From Gymnopilus junonius (Eukaryota; Basidiomycota; Agaricomycetes; Agaricales; Galerinaceae): a DNA stretch of 64,000 nt. A program made the translations under genes and the position numbers. The notes below the pieces were generated by a model. That model did not search any database. It saw only the letters and a list, made by a program, of their open reading frames with translations, and had not been told where the DNA came from. The stretch covers positions 434,001 to 498,000 of the forward strand of contig JADNYJ010000002.1 in the NCBI GenBank assembly GCA_015501075.1, in the 5' to 3' direction. Shown here piece by piece: positions 1 to 10,919 of the stretch; within the stretch, counting starts at the first letter, position 1; each line of letters starts with the position of its first letter.

Positions 1-620
1 GAGAATCTGGTCGGGAGAATGAGAATTAGCTTGAGCTTGGCAATTGATGGAGAGAAAATTCACCTGGACTGTCCTATCTTTCTCCGACATTAGTTCAGCG
101 TGTTGGTCAACTTTACGCCTAAGGGAGACAATCTCGTCTCTGGCTTTTCTCAGGTTTTCAGAGTCGATCCTAGATAGTTCTTCCTTCTCCCGGAGTGTCT
201 CGTTCATGGATAAGAGGCGCTGAGCATTCTGCCCTTGGGTTTTGTACAGGTTTGCCAATTCATCACGCAAAGACGATATCTGCGTTTCGAGAGATGAAAG
301 ATACGCTGCTCGAACAGGATTGCTATTGGGGAGATCAACAGAAGCAGGCAAAGGGTAGGACAGTCGCTTACTCCTCTCCTGCGCTTGATAGTCCAGGGGA
401 CCCTTTTACACTTCCAACTGCTCGAAGAAGAGTTGCATTACGTTCCTTGAGGAGTTTGGTCTGCTGAGCAAGTCTACGATCTTTGACCGAGTGATGAGCC
501 GCAATGAGATGAATGTAAAGTAGACTTACACTGCTCAATAACAGGAGCGAAAGCAGATTCGTTGTTGTTCCTCTCAGCAAGCCGTAAGCGCAGAAGTTCT
601 TGCCAGGACGGTTCAGCCAT
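1..620 (-). CDS. atg16: Autophagy protein Atg16, N-terminal part (runs off window start)
   Basis: Atg16 binds Atg12-Atg5 and directs Atg8 lipidation on the growing autophagosome. Read on the minus strand, exons at 530-620, 372-480, 64-322 and 1-6 join in frame. The product starts MAEPSWQELLRLRLAERN, continues RRLAQQTKLLKERNATLL, then has a long heptad coiled coil with DELANLYKTQGQNAQRLL and SEKDRTVQIL. The first helix matches the Atg5-binding region and the rest the dimerising coiled coil of fungal Atg16. Introns are 43-57 nt with GT-AG ends. The start at 620 gives the conserved N-terminus. The 3' part lies outside the window. The gene is head-to-head with ypt7, 122 bp between start codons. 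Confidence 0.9.
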
Positions 621-742
621 TGACTGTGGTAGACGGATAAGCACCAGCGTTCAGTACGCGGAGTTTGAACCGCCCAAATAGGAACTTGACTCTTAACAGC
701 TTTTGACCCTTTGTCCAACGTCACTGCTTTCTACTTACCAAC
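621..742. promoter_or_regulatory. Shared divergent promoter of atg16 and ypt7
   Basis: Only 122 bp separate the start codons of two divergent genes, so both 5' leaders and promoters must sit here or overlap the neighbouring gene. I see no clear TATA box. That it is a true bidirectional promoter is inferred from spacing alone. Confidence 0.5.
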
Positions 743-1690
743 ATGGGTCGCGTATTGCTCAAGGTTATCTACTTCTTCATCTATTCCGACATACTGTTTA
801 ACGTTCTCTCCTCCAGGTCATCATTCTCGGAGACAGTGGGTCCGTCTTAAACCACTGCTCGCTCCTAGTCCATTCCTCACTCACCACCTTGGTTACTGTA
901 GAGTCGGAAAGACGTCACTCATGAATCAATATGTTAATAAGCGCTTCAGCAATCAGTACAAGGCAACGATTGGTGCTGACTTGTAAGTGGGCAACTCCTT
1001 GATATAGTTTCAGATGACAGACCATTCCATTTTACCCCAGCTTGACGAAGGAGGTCATGGTAGACGATCGACTTGTCACTATGCAGGTGCATTTTCTTGC
1101 CTCTATTCAATGTAGACAGCCTTGTCTTACCAATCATAGCTTTGGGATACCGCGGGTCAAGAGCGCTTTCAATCACTTGGCGTTGCATTCTATCGAGGCG
1201 CTGACTGCTGTGTTCTCGTCTACGACGTCAACAGCGCTAAATCTTTTGAAACCCTTGACAGCTGGCGCGACGAGTTTTTGATTCAAGCTAGCCCTCATGA
1301 CCCCGAGAATTTCCCTTTTGTTGTGCTAGGTAACAAGATAGACGTGGAAGAGGGGAAACGACAGGTACACACATACCAGCATATTCTGATATATCTCTCT
1401 ATTTATCGCTTCCTTTACAGGTCACCCAGAAGCGTGCAATGACGTGGTGCCAATCGAAAGGCAACATCCCGTATTTTGAGACTTCTGCCAAAGAAGCTAT
1501 CAATGTAGAACAAGCCTTCCAAACAATTGCCAAGAATGCCTTGCAACAAGAAGCAGAGGAACAGCTGTATGTGTCTGTCTCACCTTTTTGCCCGTACAGT
1601 ACACTTACATGCATTTATAGATACGTGGATTATCCTGACCCAATCCAACTTGATTCTGAGAGTTCCCAAAGCTATGGCTGCAATTGTTAA
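743..1690 (+). CDS. ypt7: Rab7-family GTPase Ypt7
   Basis: Rab7/Ypt7 is the late-endosome/vacuole GTPase that recruits the HOPS tether for vacuole and autophagosome fusion. Seven exons (743-763, 817-839, 902-982, 1041-1086, 1140-1364, 1421-1566, 1621-1690) give 203 residues, the usual Rab length. Visible motifs are the P-loop GDSGVGKTS, an effector region [24 protein letters not shown], the guanine-specificity motif GNKID, and [18 protein letters not shown] is typical of Rab7. The protein ends in CNC, a CXC double geranylgeranylation signal. All introns are GT-AG. Assignment to Rab7 rather than another Rab rests on the FLTKEV and [12 protein letters not shown] segments. Confidence 0.95.
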
Positions 1691-1904
1691 CAAGGCTCTA
1701 TACCTTGTGTCGCGATACATGACCGCTTTTTCCTCACTTCATACGATCTAGGACTATTCATATTTTTTTCCCGTTCTACTTGGAAGCTTCCCTTTCACTT
1801 CACGCTCCAGAAGTTTTTGTAATTTGCCCTCGATAGTACTTAACGTGCCAAATCTATAATATAATGAGAGCTCGATGACTAATAGGTTAGGTAAATGATT
1901 ATGT

Positions 1905-2100
1905 AACTCTGCGACGAGCGAAGCGAGGAGTTCCCGGACCGGCACGTCGCCGAGCCAGATGCGCTACTGCTTTCACAACGGAGGAGCGGTAGCGACGACC
2001 AAGGGGGTCGAGGGGCGCAGCCCCCGCAAGCTTCTTGGCCGAGCAAAGCAGGAGGTTGAGCGAAGCGAGCTCTCCGTCGCGGAGCGACGGGCCAAAAAAG
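1905..2100. repeat. GC-rich hairpin element between ypt7 and the chromodomain gene
   Basis: About 190 bp of GC-rich sequence stands out from AT-rich flanks. It contains GAGCGAAGCGAG twice (1916-1927 and 2058-2069), a perfect 7-bp stem with a GGA loop (2074-2090) and a perfect 5-bp GGGGC/GCCCC stem with a GCA loop (2012-2024). A minus-strand reading frame spans it but has no recognisable protein feature. It looks like an inserted small structured repeat. Origin (organellar insert, short interspersed element, other) cannot be told from one copy. Confidence 0.45.
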
Positions 2101-2209
2101 CTTGTACACCCTACAATTCCGTCGTGGTCCTTACGTAATAACATTTGACAATCAATTACCTCATTCATCACTCTGCAAGTTATCATCAAGCTGTATTTAT
2201 ACTCGCACT

Positions 2210-5200
2210 ATGGGTAAAGGTAAAAAGACCAAGAAACTGAAGGAAGAGGAATCAGAGGGATTCCCTGTCGGTATGTTTACATATTGCCGAGCTACACCCA
2301 GTGGCTTCGACTGACGCTTACACCTATGCAGAGGTCATAACCAAGGCTCGCGTTGTGCCTGTGGACGATGAGAATGGCGATGGCGAAGGCGAAGGATCGA
2401 CTAAAAAAGAGAAGCAGAGCCATCAAGATGCGAAATGGGTAGGCAGATCTTGTTATTACCCTGATCAATTCTTATGTCGTTCGTTAGGAATACTATGTCA
2501 AAGTTGACTTTAACCTGTCTAATGCATGCCTGGTGAGCTAACCTTGTCCTTAGTGGGCGGGCTATGGGGACGATGCAAATAGGTGCTCCAATCCTCTTCG
2601 CCGTATAAACAGGATGCTAACTGTTTGCATGCTGAAAAAGTTGGGAACCTGAAGAAAATCTGGAATCTTGCGAAAGATTGCTTGGAAGCTTCTGGTCGCA
2701 CGTTGGAATGGACGAGAAAGACTATCCAATTGGATATGTCGTCAAAGCCAAGAAAAGCTGGATTAGTTGGGTGTCCCTTTCTATCGGAATACCCGCCCCG
2801 TATAATAACATTCTTCCACTGACCAGAATCCGAGATGGAGTACTTCGCCAGAGAATCTCAAAATCTACGAGAAGAGATCAAACGTCTGGAGAAGGAAACG
2901 GTCAAGTCGAAAAAGGTTTCTTCTTCGATAACTACATCATTCTCTTTTATTTATCCCTATGCCCTATAGGTCAAAAAGGAGAAACGAAAGACATCCCAAG
3001 ATGTCTCACCAATACCTCAAAAGCGATTGTCCCGTTCCAAAAGTACTTCTCTCGTTCCGGTGAGCTACCTCACTCTGCAGTTGTATTTCGGAATGTTAAT
3101 TAGTATGTACTAAATTTTACCGAAGACGAACGAGCATGACTCAACTTCGGACTCGGAAGATGATAAACCGTTGAGTCAATCAGCACCCTCGCTCAAGACA
3201 AAATCATCGGTAAATCAAAAACGGAAGCGCCAGATTCGATCTTCTTCTGAAGAGGTCCGCCTTTTATACCTATATCTGCCCACCTTCACTGATGTCGTAC
3301 TATCCTAAGGAACCTCAACAGGATCTCCAAAGCCAGAGGTCTCCCAAGAGGGCCAAAATTGAAACTTCTAAAGACATCCAGGTATGTATTTGTAAAGTTC
3401 TACCAGTAGGGATGCTGATGACAATGAGTATTGTATTGTATAAAGGTAGAAGGGTTTTCACCACATTCCCCAACGTCCTTATTTTCAGAGCCATCATCGC
3501 CGGAGATGGCTTTGGCTAGCGCAGTGGGCCCCAAAGCTCAGCTAAGTATAACACCCAGCAACAAACCTAACAACAAATTTCCACCTACCCCAAGTGTTCC
3601 CCCCATACAAATTAGAAGTCGATCTACAAATCCACAGGCGAAGCTTGCTATGCCCTCTGCCTTGGTCGCTTCAGGCGGCGGAATACCTACTAAGCAAAGG
3701 CTTGCACATGGAGCTCTGGCTCTTACTTCGTTGAAAGCCGTTGGAGCTGGTGCCACCAAACCCAAGCCAAGGCCTTCCCTTCCTCTTCCTACCCGCACAC
3801 AATCTAATCCCTTGTCAAATCTCAGTTTTAAGAAGAGGAATCCGCCGACTCCCCAAATATCTATACCCGGTGGCAACAATAGCAGTCGACCAGATATATC
3901 TCATGTTTCTCCTTTCCGCTCTCCAGTCCAGACTGAACAAACATTGACACCAATTGACTCTCCTTCTATCCAATCACCTCAGGCCACAGTAGGCATTGCT
4001 CCCATGGAACAAAGTTTGTCTTTCGCCAGGCACCCTGTGCGCCAGGAAGTGATGTAAGGTTGCTTGATTGCGTTCATATAGCAATGTCTTATACTTTTCT
4101 TTAGGTCCCTGGTTGCAGCCTCGCCAACCGAAAACATCACCGAAGCTGAAAATTTCCTTCAGAGCATCATGCCTCCAATGTATGTCGTCCTTCTAGATCA
4201 ATTACTCCTTTTCTAATTAACTTTCAAGCCTAGCGGCTCCTTTAGTGTAAGTATGACGGTGTCGTCTAGCACAGTTGCGGTATTCTCACTTGGTATGTAG
4301 TCCTGCAACAGAGGAAGCGATGGAAATTGTTCCTCCGAAATCAATACATGCAAAAGCTCCTCCGCCTGGCCGGTATGTTATTCATTATAGATGACCATCT
4401 TTCTCTACACCACTTATACCACCCCATTCAGAATTCCGAAGATATGGAAATGGTTTGGACCATTACAGTTTACCTCTCACAAAACCCCTATTTGCAATGT
4501 CAGAATACATAGCTTGACCAAAGATCAAGCTCAAGCCTTGCGGTTTTCAGTCGCCTTCCAAGAAGTCGAAAGGATCAAAGCTGATTGCTTCTACGACATC
4601 TCCGACATACATACAAATTTATCCATTTTTCGCACCCCTCCTCAGCTGGGTTTATTGGGACACAGCGAACAAAAGGATATCGAGCCTTTCGTGATACTCA
4701 TTCGCTACATGGAAATGAATCAAAAGGTAAATTTCTTGAATCGTGTGTCATTGTCATATATCAACAGTCTTTTAGGTCTTCATAACTCCCGTAAAGCTTG
4801 ATGATAATGTTATTGGTCAGACACTGTTTTTCCCTTACAGCTGTCGATTTCGAGTGATCGGCATGGATCTTCCTGTGGAATTATCTCAGCAAGGAAATCT
4901 GGTTGTTGCTATTTTGCCTTACACATTATCACAAGCCCAGCTTGGCCGTGAACCATCACCTCTGAAGCCACCAGGTCACAAGCCCTCTCGGAAGGTGGCA
5001 CCGCTTAAAACTCGGAAACCGACGTTGCCCCAAGAAGACTGGTCACTTGCATTGCGAACACAACCAATGTACCATCAAGGGCTCGAAACCTTGGGATTTA
5101 CCCCCCAATTTTACAAGTACTTGGCCGAATGGAAGCGAACTTACAGTATATGGTCCGAAGCTAGGAAAGATAGCAAGAGAGTAGGGGTAGAAATATCAAC

Positions 5201-6200
5201 TCTCAAAGCTGTTCTAAATCGAACATCTCATTTTGTGCAATTGACTGCTGAATTTAGGCTCATTTTTGTTCACATCGGCTCTCTTCGTACGTTTCATAAA
5301 CTTCCTGGACTTCACGACAGGCGGTCGAAGTCAACATATACCCAATTTTACGTTTTTGGGACCCACCCAGACCTCCCATCTAGTTCCTCGAAAATCCGGG
5401 AAATCTACCCATGGGGTTTGTCCGTTCCTACCCTATCTTTGTTATTTATTCTTACTGTCTCTAGGTGGCATCGTGACATTTACTCCATTTGCCATGTGTG
5501 CCGATCCTAGGGGTGTTCTCCATAAAATCCGACAAATTAGCAAACATCCTCAGTGGGCGTGTTACATTTTGCCATCTGCTCTTGGACTGCTCGCCAAGCT
5601 AGAGTGTGGTAACGAAGATCCCCTGAAAGTATTTGAAAGGTTTTTCTGCTCGTAATTACCCAATTTGTGAGACTGATTTTCTTTTTCAGAGGAGGGCTTA
5701 TGATGAATACCATCTTACAAGCAATCGAGGATGGTGAAATTGCTATGTTGCAGGCCCCACCGGAGAACCTAACGTCGACAAACATGTCAAATTCTCATTC
5801 CTCGTGGCTCTCAAAATACTTTTCTTTGGTTCCACCTAGAAAGCGCGATGCTTTGATTGCTGGTATCAGGGCCTTTTTAGCAAATGATCGACTCTCCAAG
5901 TCAAGTGATAGGGCTACTACTATGGGAGGAGAGATTATAAATGACATGCTATATATGCATCGGCAGCCAATGATTATGAACAATTATCGGCGATTTGTCG
6001 TCATTGACAGCGGAGCTATGTCCAGTGATATTGTTCATTCTGCCAATAGTCAAGGGGTATGTTGCAAGATGTTCCATTTCATGGAGTTCTTGAGCTGATC
6101 AATCCCATAGTTGGAATGGATAACGGCTTCCACATTCGATTTCAAGGATGATTTCTATCCGAAGCAGACTGTTGGTCTCCAAGTTAAATCTTCAAGTTAA
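2210..6200 (+). CDS. Large chromodomain protein (Chp1-like layout possible)
   Basis: The N-terminus holds a split chromodomain. EVITKARVVP and WEYYVKWAGYGDDANSWEPE carry the aromatic-cage Tyr and Trp residues that read methylated histone lysine, followed by LESCERLLGSFWSHVG. The domain is cut by several introns, including a 15-nt exon at 2488-2502. After it come a charged coiled-coil-like stretch, a long Ser/Pro/Lys-rich linker (roughly 3120-4200) and a folded C-terminal part (roughly 4440-6200). That part includes YLAEWKRTYSIWSEARKDSK and HKIRQISKHPQWACYILPSA and ends VGLQVKSSS. A methyl-histone reader with a long linker and globular C-terminus recalls fission-yeast Chp1, but I cannot confirm a PIN-like or RNA-binding fold. 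Junctions near 4190-4310 are uncertain. Confidence 0.75.
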
Positions 6201-6288
6201 GGTAGAGTATATCAATATATCCATGAATTTGTCCTGTCTCCGGTGTAAGTCCATACTTTATAAGTCGAGGTCAAAGTAGTATTTGCAA

Positions 6289-7231
6289 CTAGACAAAATA
6301 TGCTTCCTCTATTGCCATTCGAATCTGATCATTCATTTCCCAGTTATCCGAGTTTCTCGCCTGCGGAAATTGAGCACCGCGGCATAACCATGTTTCAATG
6401 CGCAAGCGAACCATTTGAATAACCATACTACTTGATGGTTCTTGCACCTCTCCAGCCATCACCAGTTCATCTAGTACCTGAAAGAGGTGTTAACAGACGC
6501 AAGTAATTCATGGTTTAACATTTACTGCATAAGCCTTCTCAAAGTTGAAAATTCTGCTACTATTGTCAGAAAACGGCCATAAATCAGAAAGCGGACATAA
6601 TTTACAGGTCCATTTCGCATACCTGTGGGAAAGTTAATATTTTTGACTTATGAAGGGGACAAAAAAGCTCACATTGCCAAAATATTTATCAAGTAGCTCA
6701 ACGTAGCGATGTATAATCTCGAGAGTGACCAGTTCATTGTCGTGTTCATCGATTTCGCATATGAAGAAAAGGGATGCATAGCGCCGGTAGGCGATCTTGT
6801 CAGTGAGTTTAGTCGCATTACCTCTGATCACGTTGGCACAGTCGGGTTTCTTGAATTACACACCTTCTTTCCTGCGTATGATTTAGTTCTAGGTTTGGCA
6901 AATATCCAAGATAGGAGCATAGATCTAGCTTGCCTTTATATTCTAAGAAGTTGCATGTGCGTGGACGTCTGTTCAGTACAAGCTGCGAGACGTCTTGGAC
7001 GATCTTCGCTTTGGCCTTGGAAGAATGAGGGACAAACCATTTTGCGAGGCGGAGCTTGCCTATAGAATAGTGGAAGTTGCCATGTAGAAGAACATAGAGT
7101 AGATTCATGTAAGTGGTAGGGCGCGATAGGAAGTTTAGATGGATATGCGTAATCGTTATCGCTAAAGAATGTCATTTCAATGCTGGAGCATACGGACCTT
7201 GCTTAGATACGAGCAAGACATAGTTGATCAT
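6289..7231 (-). CDS. aps1: AP-1 clathrin adaptor, sigma subunit
   Basis: The small sigma chain of AP-1 stabilises the adaptor core in clathrin sorting between the trans-Golgi and endosomes. Exon 1 (7198-7231) encodes [12 protein letters not shown] and exon 2 (from 7059) continues [29 protein letters not shown] and FLEYK. Later exons give [55 protein letters not shown] and a C-terminus ending IEEAYFV. These match sigma-1 closely. The join after EYK is unclear: no GT donor fits the phase, and a GC donor at 6933 to an acceptor at 6822 works but makes a 112-nt intron and a small insert. Tail-to-tail with the chromodomain gene. Confidence 0.88.
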
Positions 7232-7642
7232 TCCGTCACTTTGGGTTCAATTGCAGTAACTAGAGATACCCTGCTAGTGAAGACAAAGTGAGGAAAGTCG
7301 TGATACCAACAAAGGAGATGGAGCGTCCAATTTCCCTTCAGAACAGAGCTACTCGGCGCAAAGGAAGCTTTGGATACAGCCTAATGGACGTAGACCATGA
7401 CAATTAACAGCAAAGGGTTACCCTGAAGTTTGAACTGCTTTGAGCTGCAGTCCTGTCAGGCCGTGAGAGAAGATACCAAGTTCCACTTCGAAACAGGCAG
7501 CGTCTACGTTACAATTACATCATTTCAGAATGCGAAAATGTACATAAAAAATATCTAAATTGCTCTTCCGGAATCCAAGTATCGACAAAGGTTTGGAAGC
7601 GTGAACATTGCAACCTCAGCATGGTCACCTAAATCGCGAAAA
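7232..7642. other. Intergenic, no gene seen
   Basis: This is about 410 bp between two same-strand genes. It probably holds the promoter of the AP-1 sigma gene and the 3' end of the 6-phosphogluconolactonase gene. I see no ORF, RNA gene or repeat in it. Confidence 0.5.
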
Positions 7643-8468
7643 TTAAAGTTTGAAGGGTGTCCTGGGATAGGTGACTTTGGCAGCAGTAGCATCATCTACG
7701 AACCAATAGAGATGGCCAGGCCAGGCCGGCCGCACCTTTGAGGAAGGTAGTCCGTCCTCTGGTTGGTCTAGGACGGTGCTAAGGGTGTCGATCTTTTCTT
7801 TTCCGGTAGCGAAAAATGCGACTCTGGCAGCGTGATTGATGACAGGAAGGGTAAATGTGATACGTTTGGGTGGGGGCTTGGGAGAATTCTCGACATAAGC
7901 AACCCAGCGATCCTCTTCCTGAAGAAGTTCATGGCCTGGGAAAAGGGAGCCAGTGTGACCGTCTGGGCCCATGCCGAGTAGAATGAGGTCGAAGACAGGG
8001 AAGCGGGCGGCATCCTTCTGGGCAAATTCGTGGATGAGTAACTTTTCATATGAATCGGCAAGCTCTTCCAGATCGTTGAGAAAGTTAGGGTCGATTGTGT
8101 GGATATTCTCGGTGGGAATAGGGACTTTGGAGAAGAGACTTGCTGTGCAAGCGAGGTGATTCGAATCTGGGTGGTCGAGGGGAACGACTCGCTCATCAAC
8201 ATAGAAGACTTGCCTAAGGAAATTTGTCAATGAAAAGGATGTAACTGATGGAAAGATACAGACCACTGTGTCCATTTTACATGAGAATTGCCAATGAGAC
8301 CTCTGAGCATCTTGGGGAGAGAACCCCCGAGAGGGCGATGGTGAATCTGCCCTTCTTGTCGATGGCCTCTTTCTGGGCCTTTACAATGAACTGGGCAAGG
8401 GCATCGACAAGATGGTCGGCGTCTTGGAAAGAGAAAAGAATGGGAGGCGCAGGCGAATGGTGGGTCAT
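7643..8468 (-). CDS. 6-phosphogluconolactonase, with an apparent one-base deletion
   Basis: This enzyme hydrolyses 6-phosphogluconolactone in the oxidative pentose-phosphate pathway. Exon 1 (8265-8468) encodes [20 protein letters not shown] to FTIALSG. Exon 2 (7643-8214) has [38 protein letters not shown] (catalytic loop), [15 protein letters not shown] and [17 protein letters not shown]. The conserved ALSGGS motif is broken: the run at 8324-8328 has five bases where six are needed, so the frame changes between ALSG and [10 protein letters not shown]. The exons sum to 776 nt, and one more base gives 777 nt and 258 residues, normal for the family. I read this as an intact gene with a consensus error, or less likely a recent frameshift. 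Confidence 0.9.
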
Positions 8469-8562
8469 GACAATAAAAAAACAACGAAAGAGTGTTATCT
8501 CACATATGTCGATTCAGATGACATCATGTACAAATACTGATTCTATCCAAATTTAACGATTC

Positions 8563-9243
8563 CTACATCCACCTGTCCGCAACCTCGACAGCCTCCTTGT
8601 CCTCTTGCCTCCCTGCCAACGGTGTCGGCAAAATAATCTCAATCCGACTATGCGGTCCGTGTGGCGTTCCGCGCAATGTATTCCGGCTCCCCTTGGAGTA
8701 GATCGTACTGCGTGACGAGGACGACATAGAGAGGGGGCGTTTCCGTCGTGCTGAATTCCCGTTTCCTGCGGACGACCACGACCGAGGGAGTCCAGACAGT
8801 GGAGGGGTGTCTGGGGGTATAGACGAGTGGCCTGGTTCTGACGAGTTAAGTGATGAGGTAGAGGAGTCTGGTTGGGTAGTGTGGAATGAAGGGCTGGGTG
8901 GGGTGAGGGAATTTTCGTGTCTCAATGGGGAACTACTGGTTGCAGGACTGGCCTCAACAGGCGATGATTTTACGAGCAATGAGGTGGTGCTACTGCTCTT
9001 TGTCGAGACGAAACCGAAAGGTTGTGGAACTGGCAATTGCTGTTGGTTCATATACCAAGTCTGAGAGCGCGGGAGCGTGGCAAGCAATTGTTCGCGATGA
9101 TGGGCAAGGGGTTGGACGGGCGGGAGAGGGGTCGAGGTTGAGGCAAGCCTCTTGACGACGCGGAGTGCAACAAAGGCAAAAAGAAATACGCCGAGGACAG
9201 CACAAACAACGACGACAATGATAATGACGGCGGTGCTCACCAT
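8563..9243 (-). CDS. Single-pass membrane protein, unknown function
   Basis: An uninterrupted 226-codon frame starts MVSTAVIIIVVVVCAVLGVF. Residues about 4-28 form one hydrophobic segment followed by the basic residues RVVKR. The rest is Ser/Pro/Thr-rich and looks disordered (SSTTSLLVKSSP, RKRPLSMSSSSRS), ending VEVADRWM. The positive-inside rule puts the long tail in the cytosol. There is no signal-peptide cleavage site and no enzyme motif. It is divergent to the PXA gene with 144 bp between starts. I recognise no family. Confidence 0.7.
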   Translation of the reverse strand: MVSTAVIIIVVVVCAVLGVFLFAFVALRVVKRLASTSTPLPPVQPLAHHREQLLATLPRSQTWYMNQQQLPVPQPFGFVSTKSSSTTSLLVKSSPVEASPATSSSPLRHENSLTPPSPSFHTTQPDSSTSSLNSSEPGHSSIPPDTPPLSGLPRSWSSAGNGNSARRKRPLSMSSSSRSTIYSKGSRNTLRGTPHGPHSRIEIILPTPLAGRQEDKEAVEVADRWM

Positions 9244-9387
9244 GTTATGGGAGCAGGGGCGTGTTTCTCCCGCAGGAGAATAAATAATTTAAAAATGAGC
9301 GGCCGGTATGATGAAGACAAGAGATAAAGGCATATTAAATTAAGCACCGTGGTCACGTGCAGTCGTGCTCCTTACTCCTGGTCTTGC

Positions 9388-10919
9388 ATGCCTCCCTCTC
9401 TCGCAAGCCGTCTACTCTTTCATTCTCAACCAGCTCCCCAGCTATTTAATGACACAAATGTTTCTCCAGAGCTCACGCCTGAGATTTATGACTTTATTGC
9501 ACTTGCCCTGCGCGCCTTCGTCTCCCCTTGGTGGTCAAAGATAACTCGCTATGACAAGGATTTTCTTCCCCACATAACCGCCATACTCACCAAAGTAATC
9601 CACGTATTTGTTCTCAGGCTGCAGGGAGTGGATCTCCCTGATTTCTTTTTCCATGATGTTCCTGTCATTCTATCGCAACACTACCGGGACTATCGCAATG
9701 CAGCTGCAAAGACGCACACAGCATATGCGAGTGGCGGCTCTACTTCCCTTTCTTCCCTTTTTGCTCAACTCCAACCACACATGGCCATTTCACCGGAAGG
9801 TATATTAGATAAGGAATATTATCGCCAGATTGTCGACCACATCCTCAAAGTCTGTTTGCCCCCGGAAGATTATGAGCCAGAGGCTGAGCATATTATCATC
9901 CGAGAAGTTATTGTCAAGGTTCTCATCGACGATGTCATCCCCAAGATTGTTCAGCCCTGGTTCATAAACAGGACGATTCTTGATCTCATAGGCCCTCCGG
10001 AAGAACCACTCTATACCGTACGTTCCTACTACTGTAATCAATCCCTGCGTCGGCTGAAATCAATTTTAGTCTTATACAACCCCTGCAACCCCTACCTCTT
10101 CGACCAGCCACAATTTCATTGTACTTGTTCTCTCCATCCTTCAGACCTTCTCTGGGATGTGCTTAGCCTTCATGCACTCGTATAAGCAAGCGATGACGAC
10201 CATCAAGCTTGTACAGCAGTCGCCTTCTCATACGCCCCGACCTTCATTTACACCACATGTTCAGTCCGTAGCTGAACCCATTGCTCGTGAACCTTCTACC
10301 ACTTCTGCCAAGTCTACTACGTCCTCAATATCTTCTAGTCATAATTCATCTACACTTTTCAGTACTACGCCAATGGTTCCGAATACTCCTATGCAGCACA
10401 ATTATGCCGAGCAACCGTTAATACTTCTATCTGAACTTGTCTCTTCCCAAGACCATTTCTCGACAAGTATGACATTCACTACGATTTCCATGGTCGCTTC
10501 AAGTATGACTCCGTTTCTTGATAAACTTCTGCCTCACATGATGTACACCTTTCTTTCTCCAACTTTCATCCTCAATACCACGCGCACTGCCAAACGCACT
10601 TTGTTTCCGAATGGCTATCCAGGCCCTTCCCCACCAATACCTTCTCCAGAAGAACAGGCAGAATGGCGTGCAAAACTCATTGCTTGGCGAGGCAGAGGTA
10701 GCATTGGTGCGTTTTATAATTTAGTTTAAGTTCATGCACATTTTTATCATATCCCTAGCTCTCTTCTTGCCACTCATTCTTGGGGATAATCCATCATACA
10801 CATTGGGTGCTGCTCTAGACCCTATCAGCAATGAACACTGCAACCTTCATCTTGTTGTTTTTCTACTTGATAGAATTCTGCTTGCTCTGTTCCCTGAGCT
10901 AGTTGGATCTCCTTTATAA
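9388..10919 (+). CDS. PXA-domain protein (sorting-nexin associated domain)
   Basis: Three exons (9388-10017, 10070-10706, 10759-10919) give 475 residues. The body matches the PXA domain found in Snx13/Snx14-like sorting nexins: LTPEIYDFIALALRAFVSPW, FFHDVPVILSQHYRDYRNA, EYYRQIVDHILKVCLPPEDY and IIREVIVKVLIDDVIPKIVQ. The typical end segment is LFLPLILGDNPSYTLGAALD and HLVVFLLDRILLALFP. No PX or RGS domain follows before the stop, so this is a stand-alone PXA protein, as known in other fungi, where such proteins link to endosome or lipid-droplet membranes. The start at 9388 is the first ATG in the open frame. Confidence 0.85.

Noticed and set aside
1899..2189. 96-codon minus-strand frame over the GC-rich element
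   Set aside because: Its length comes from GC-rich low-stop sequence; the product has no motif, and the frame spans an obvious hairpin repeat.
4800..4860. Intron in the chromodomain gene between DDNVIG and VIGMDLP
   Set aside because: A GT-AG pair exists, but splicing it gives a stop; reading straight through (GQTLFFPYSCRFR) is open and in frame.
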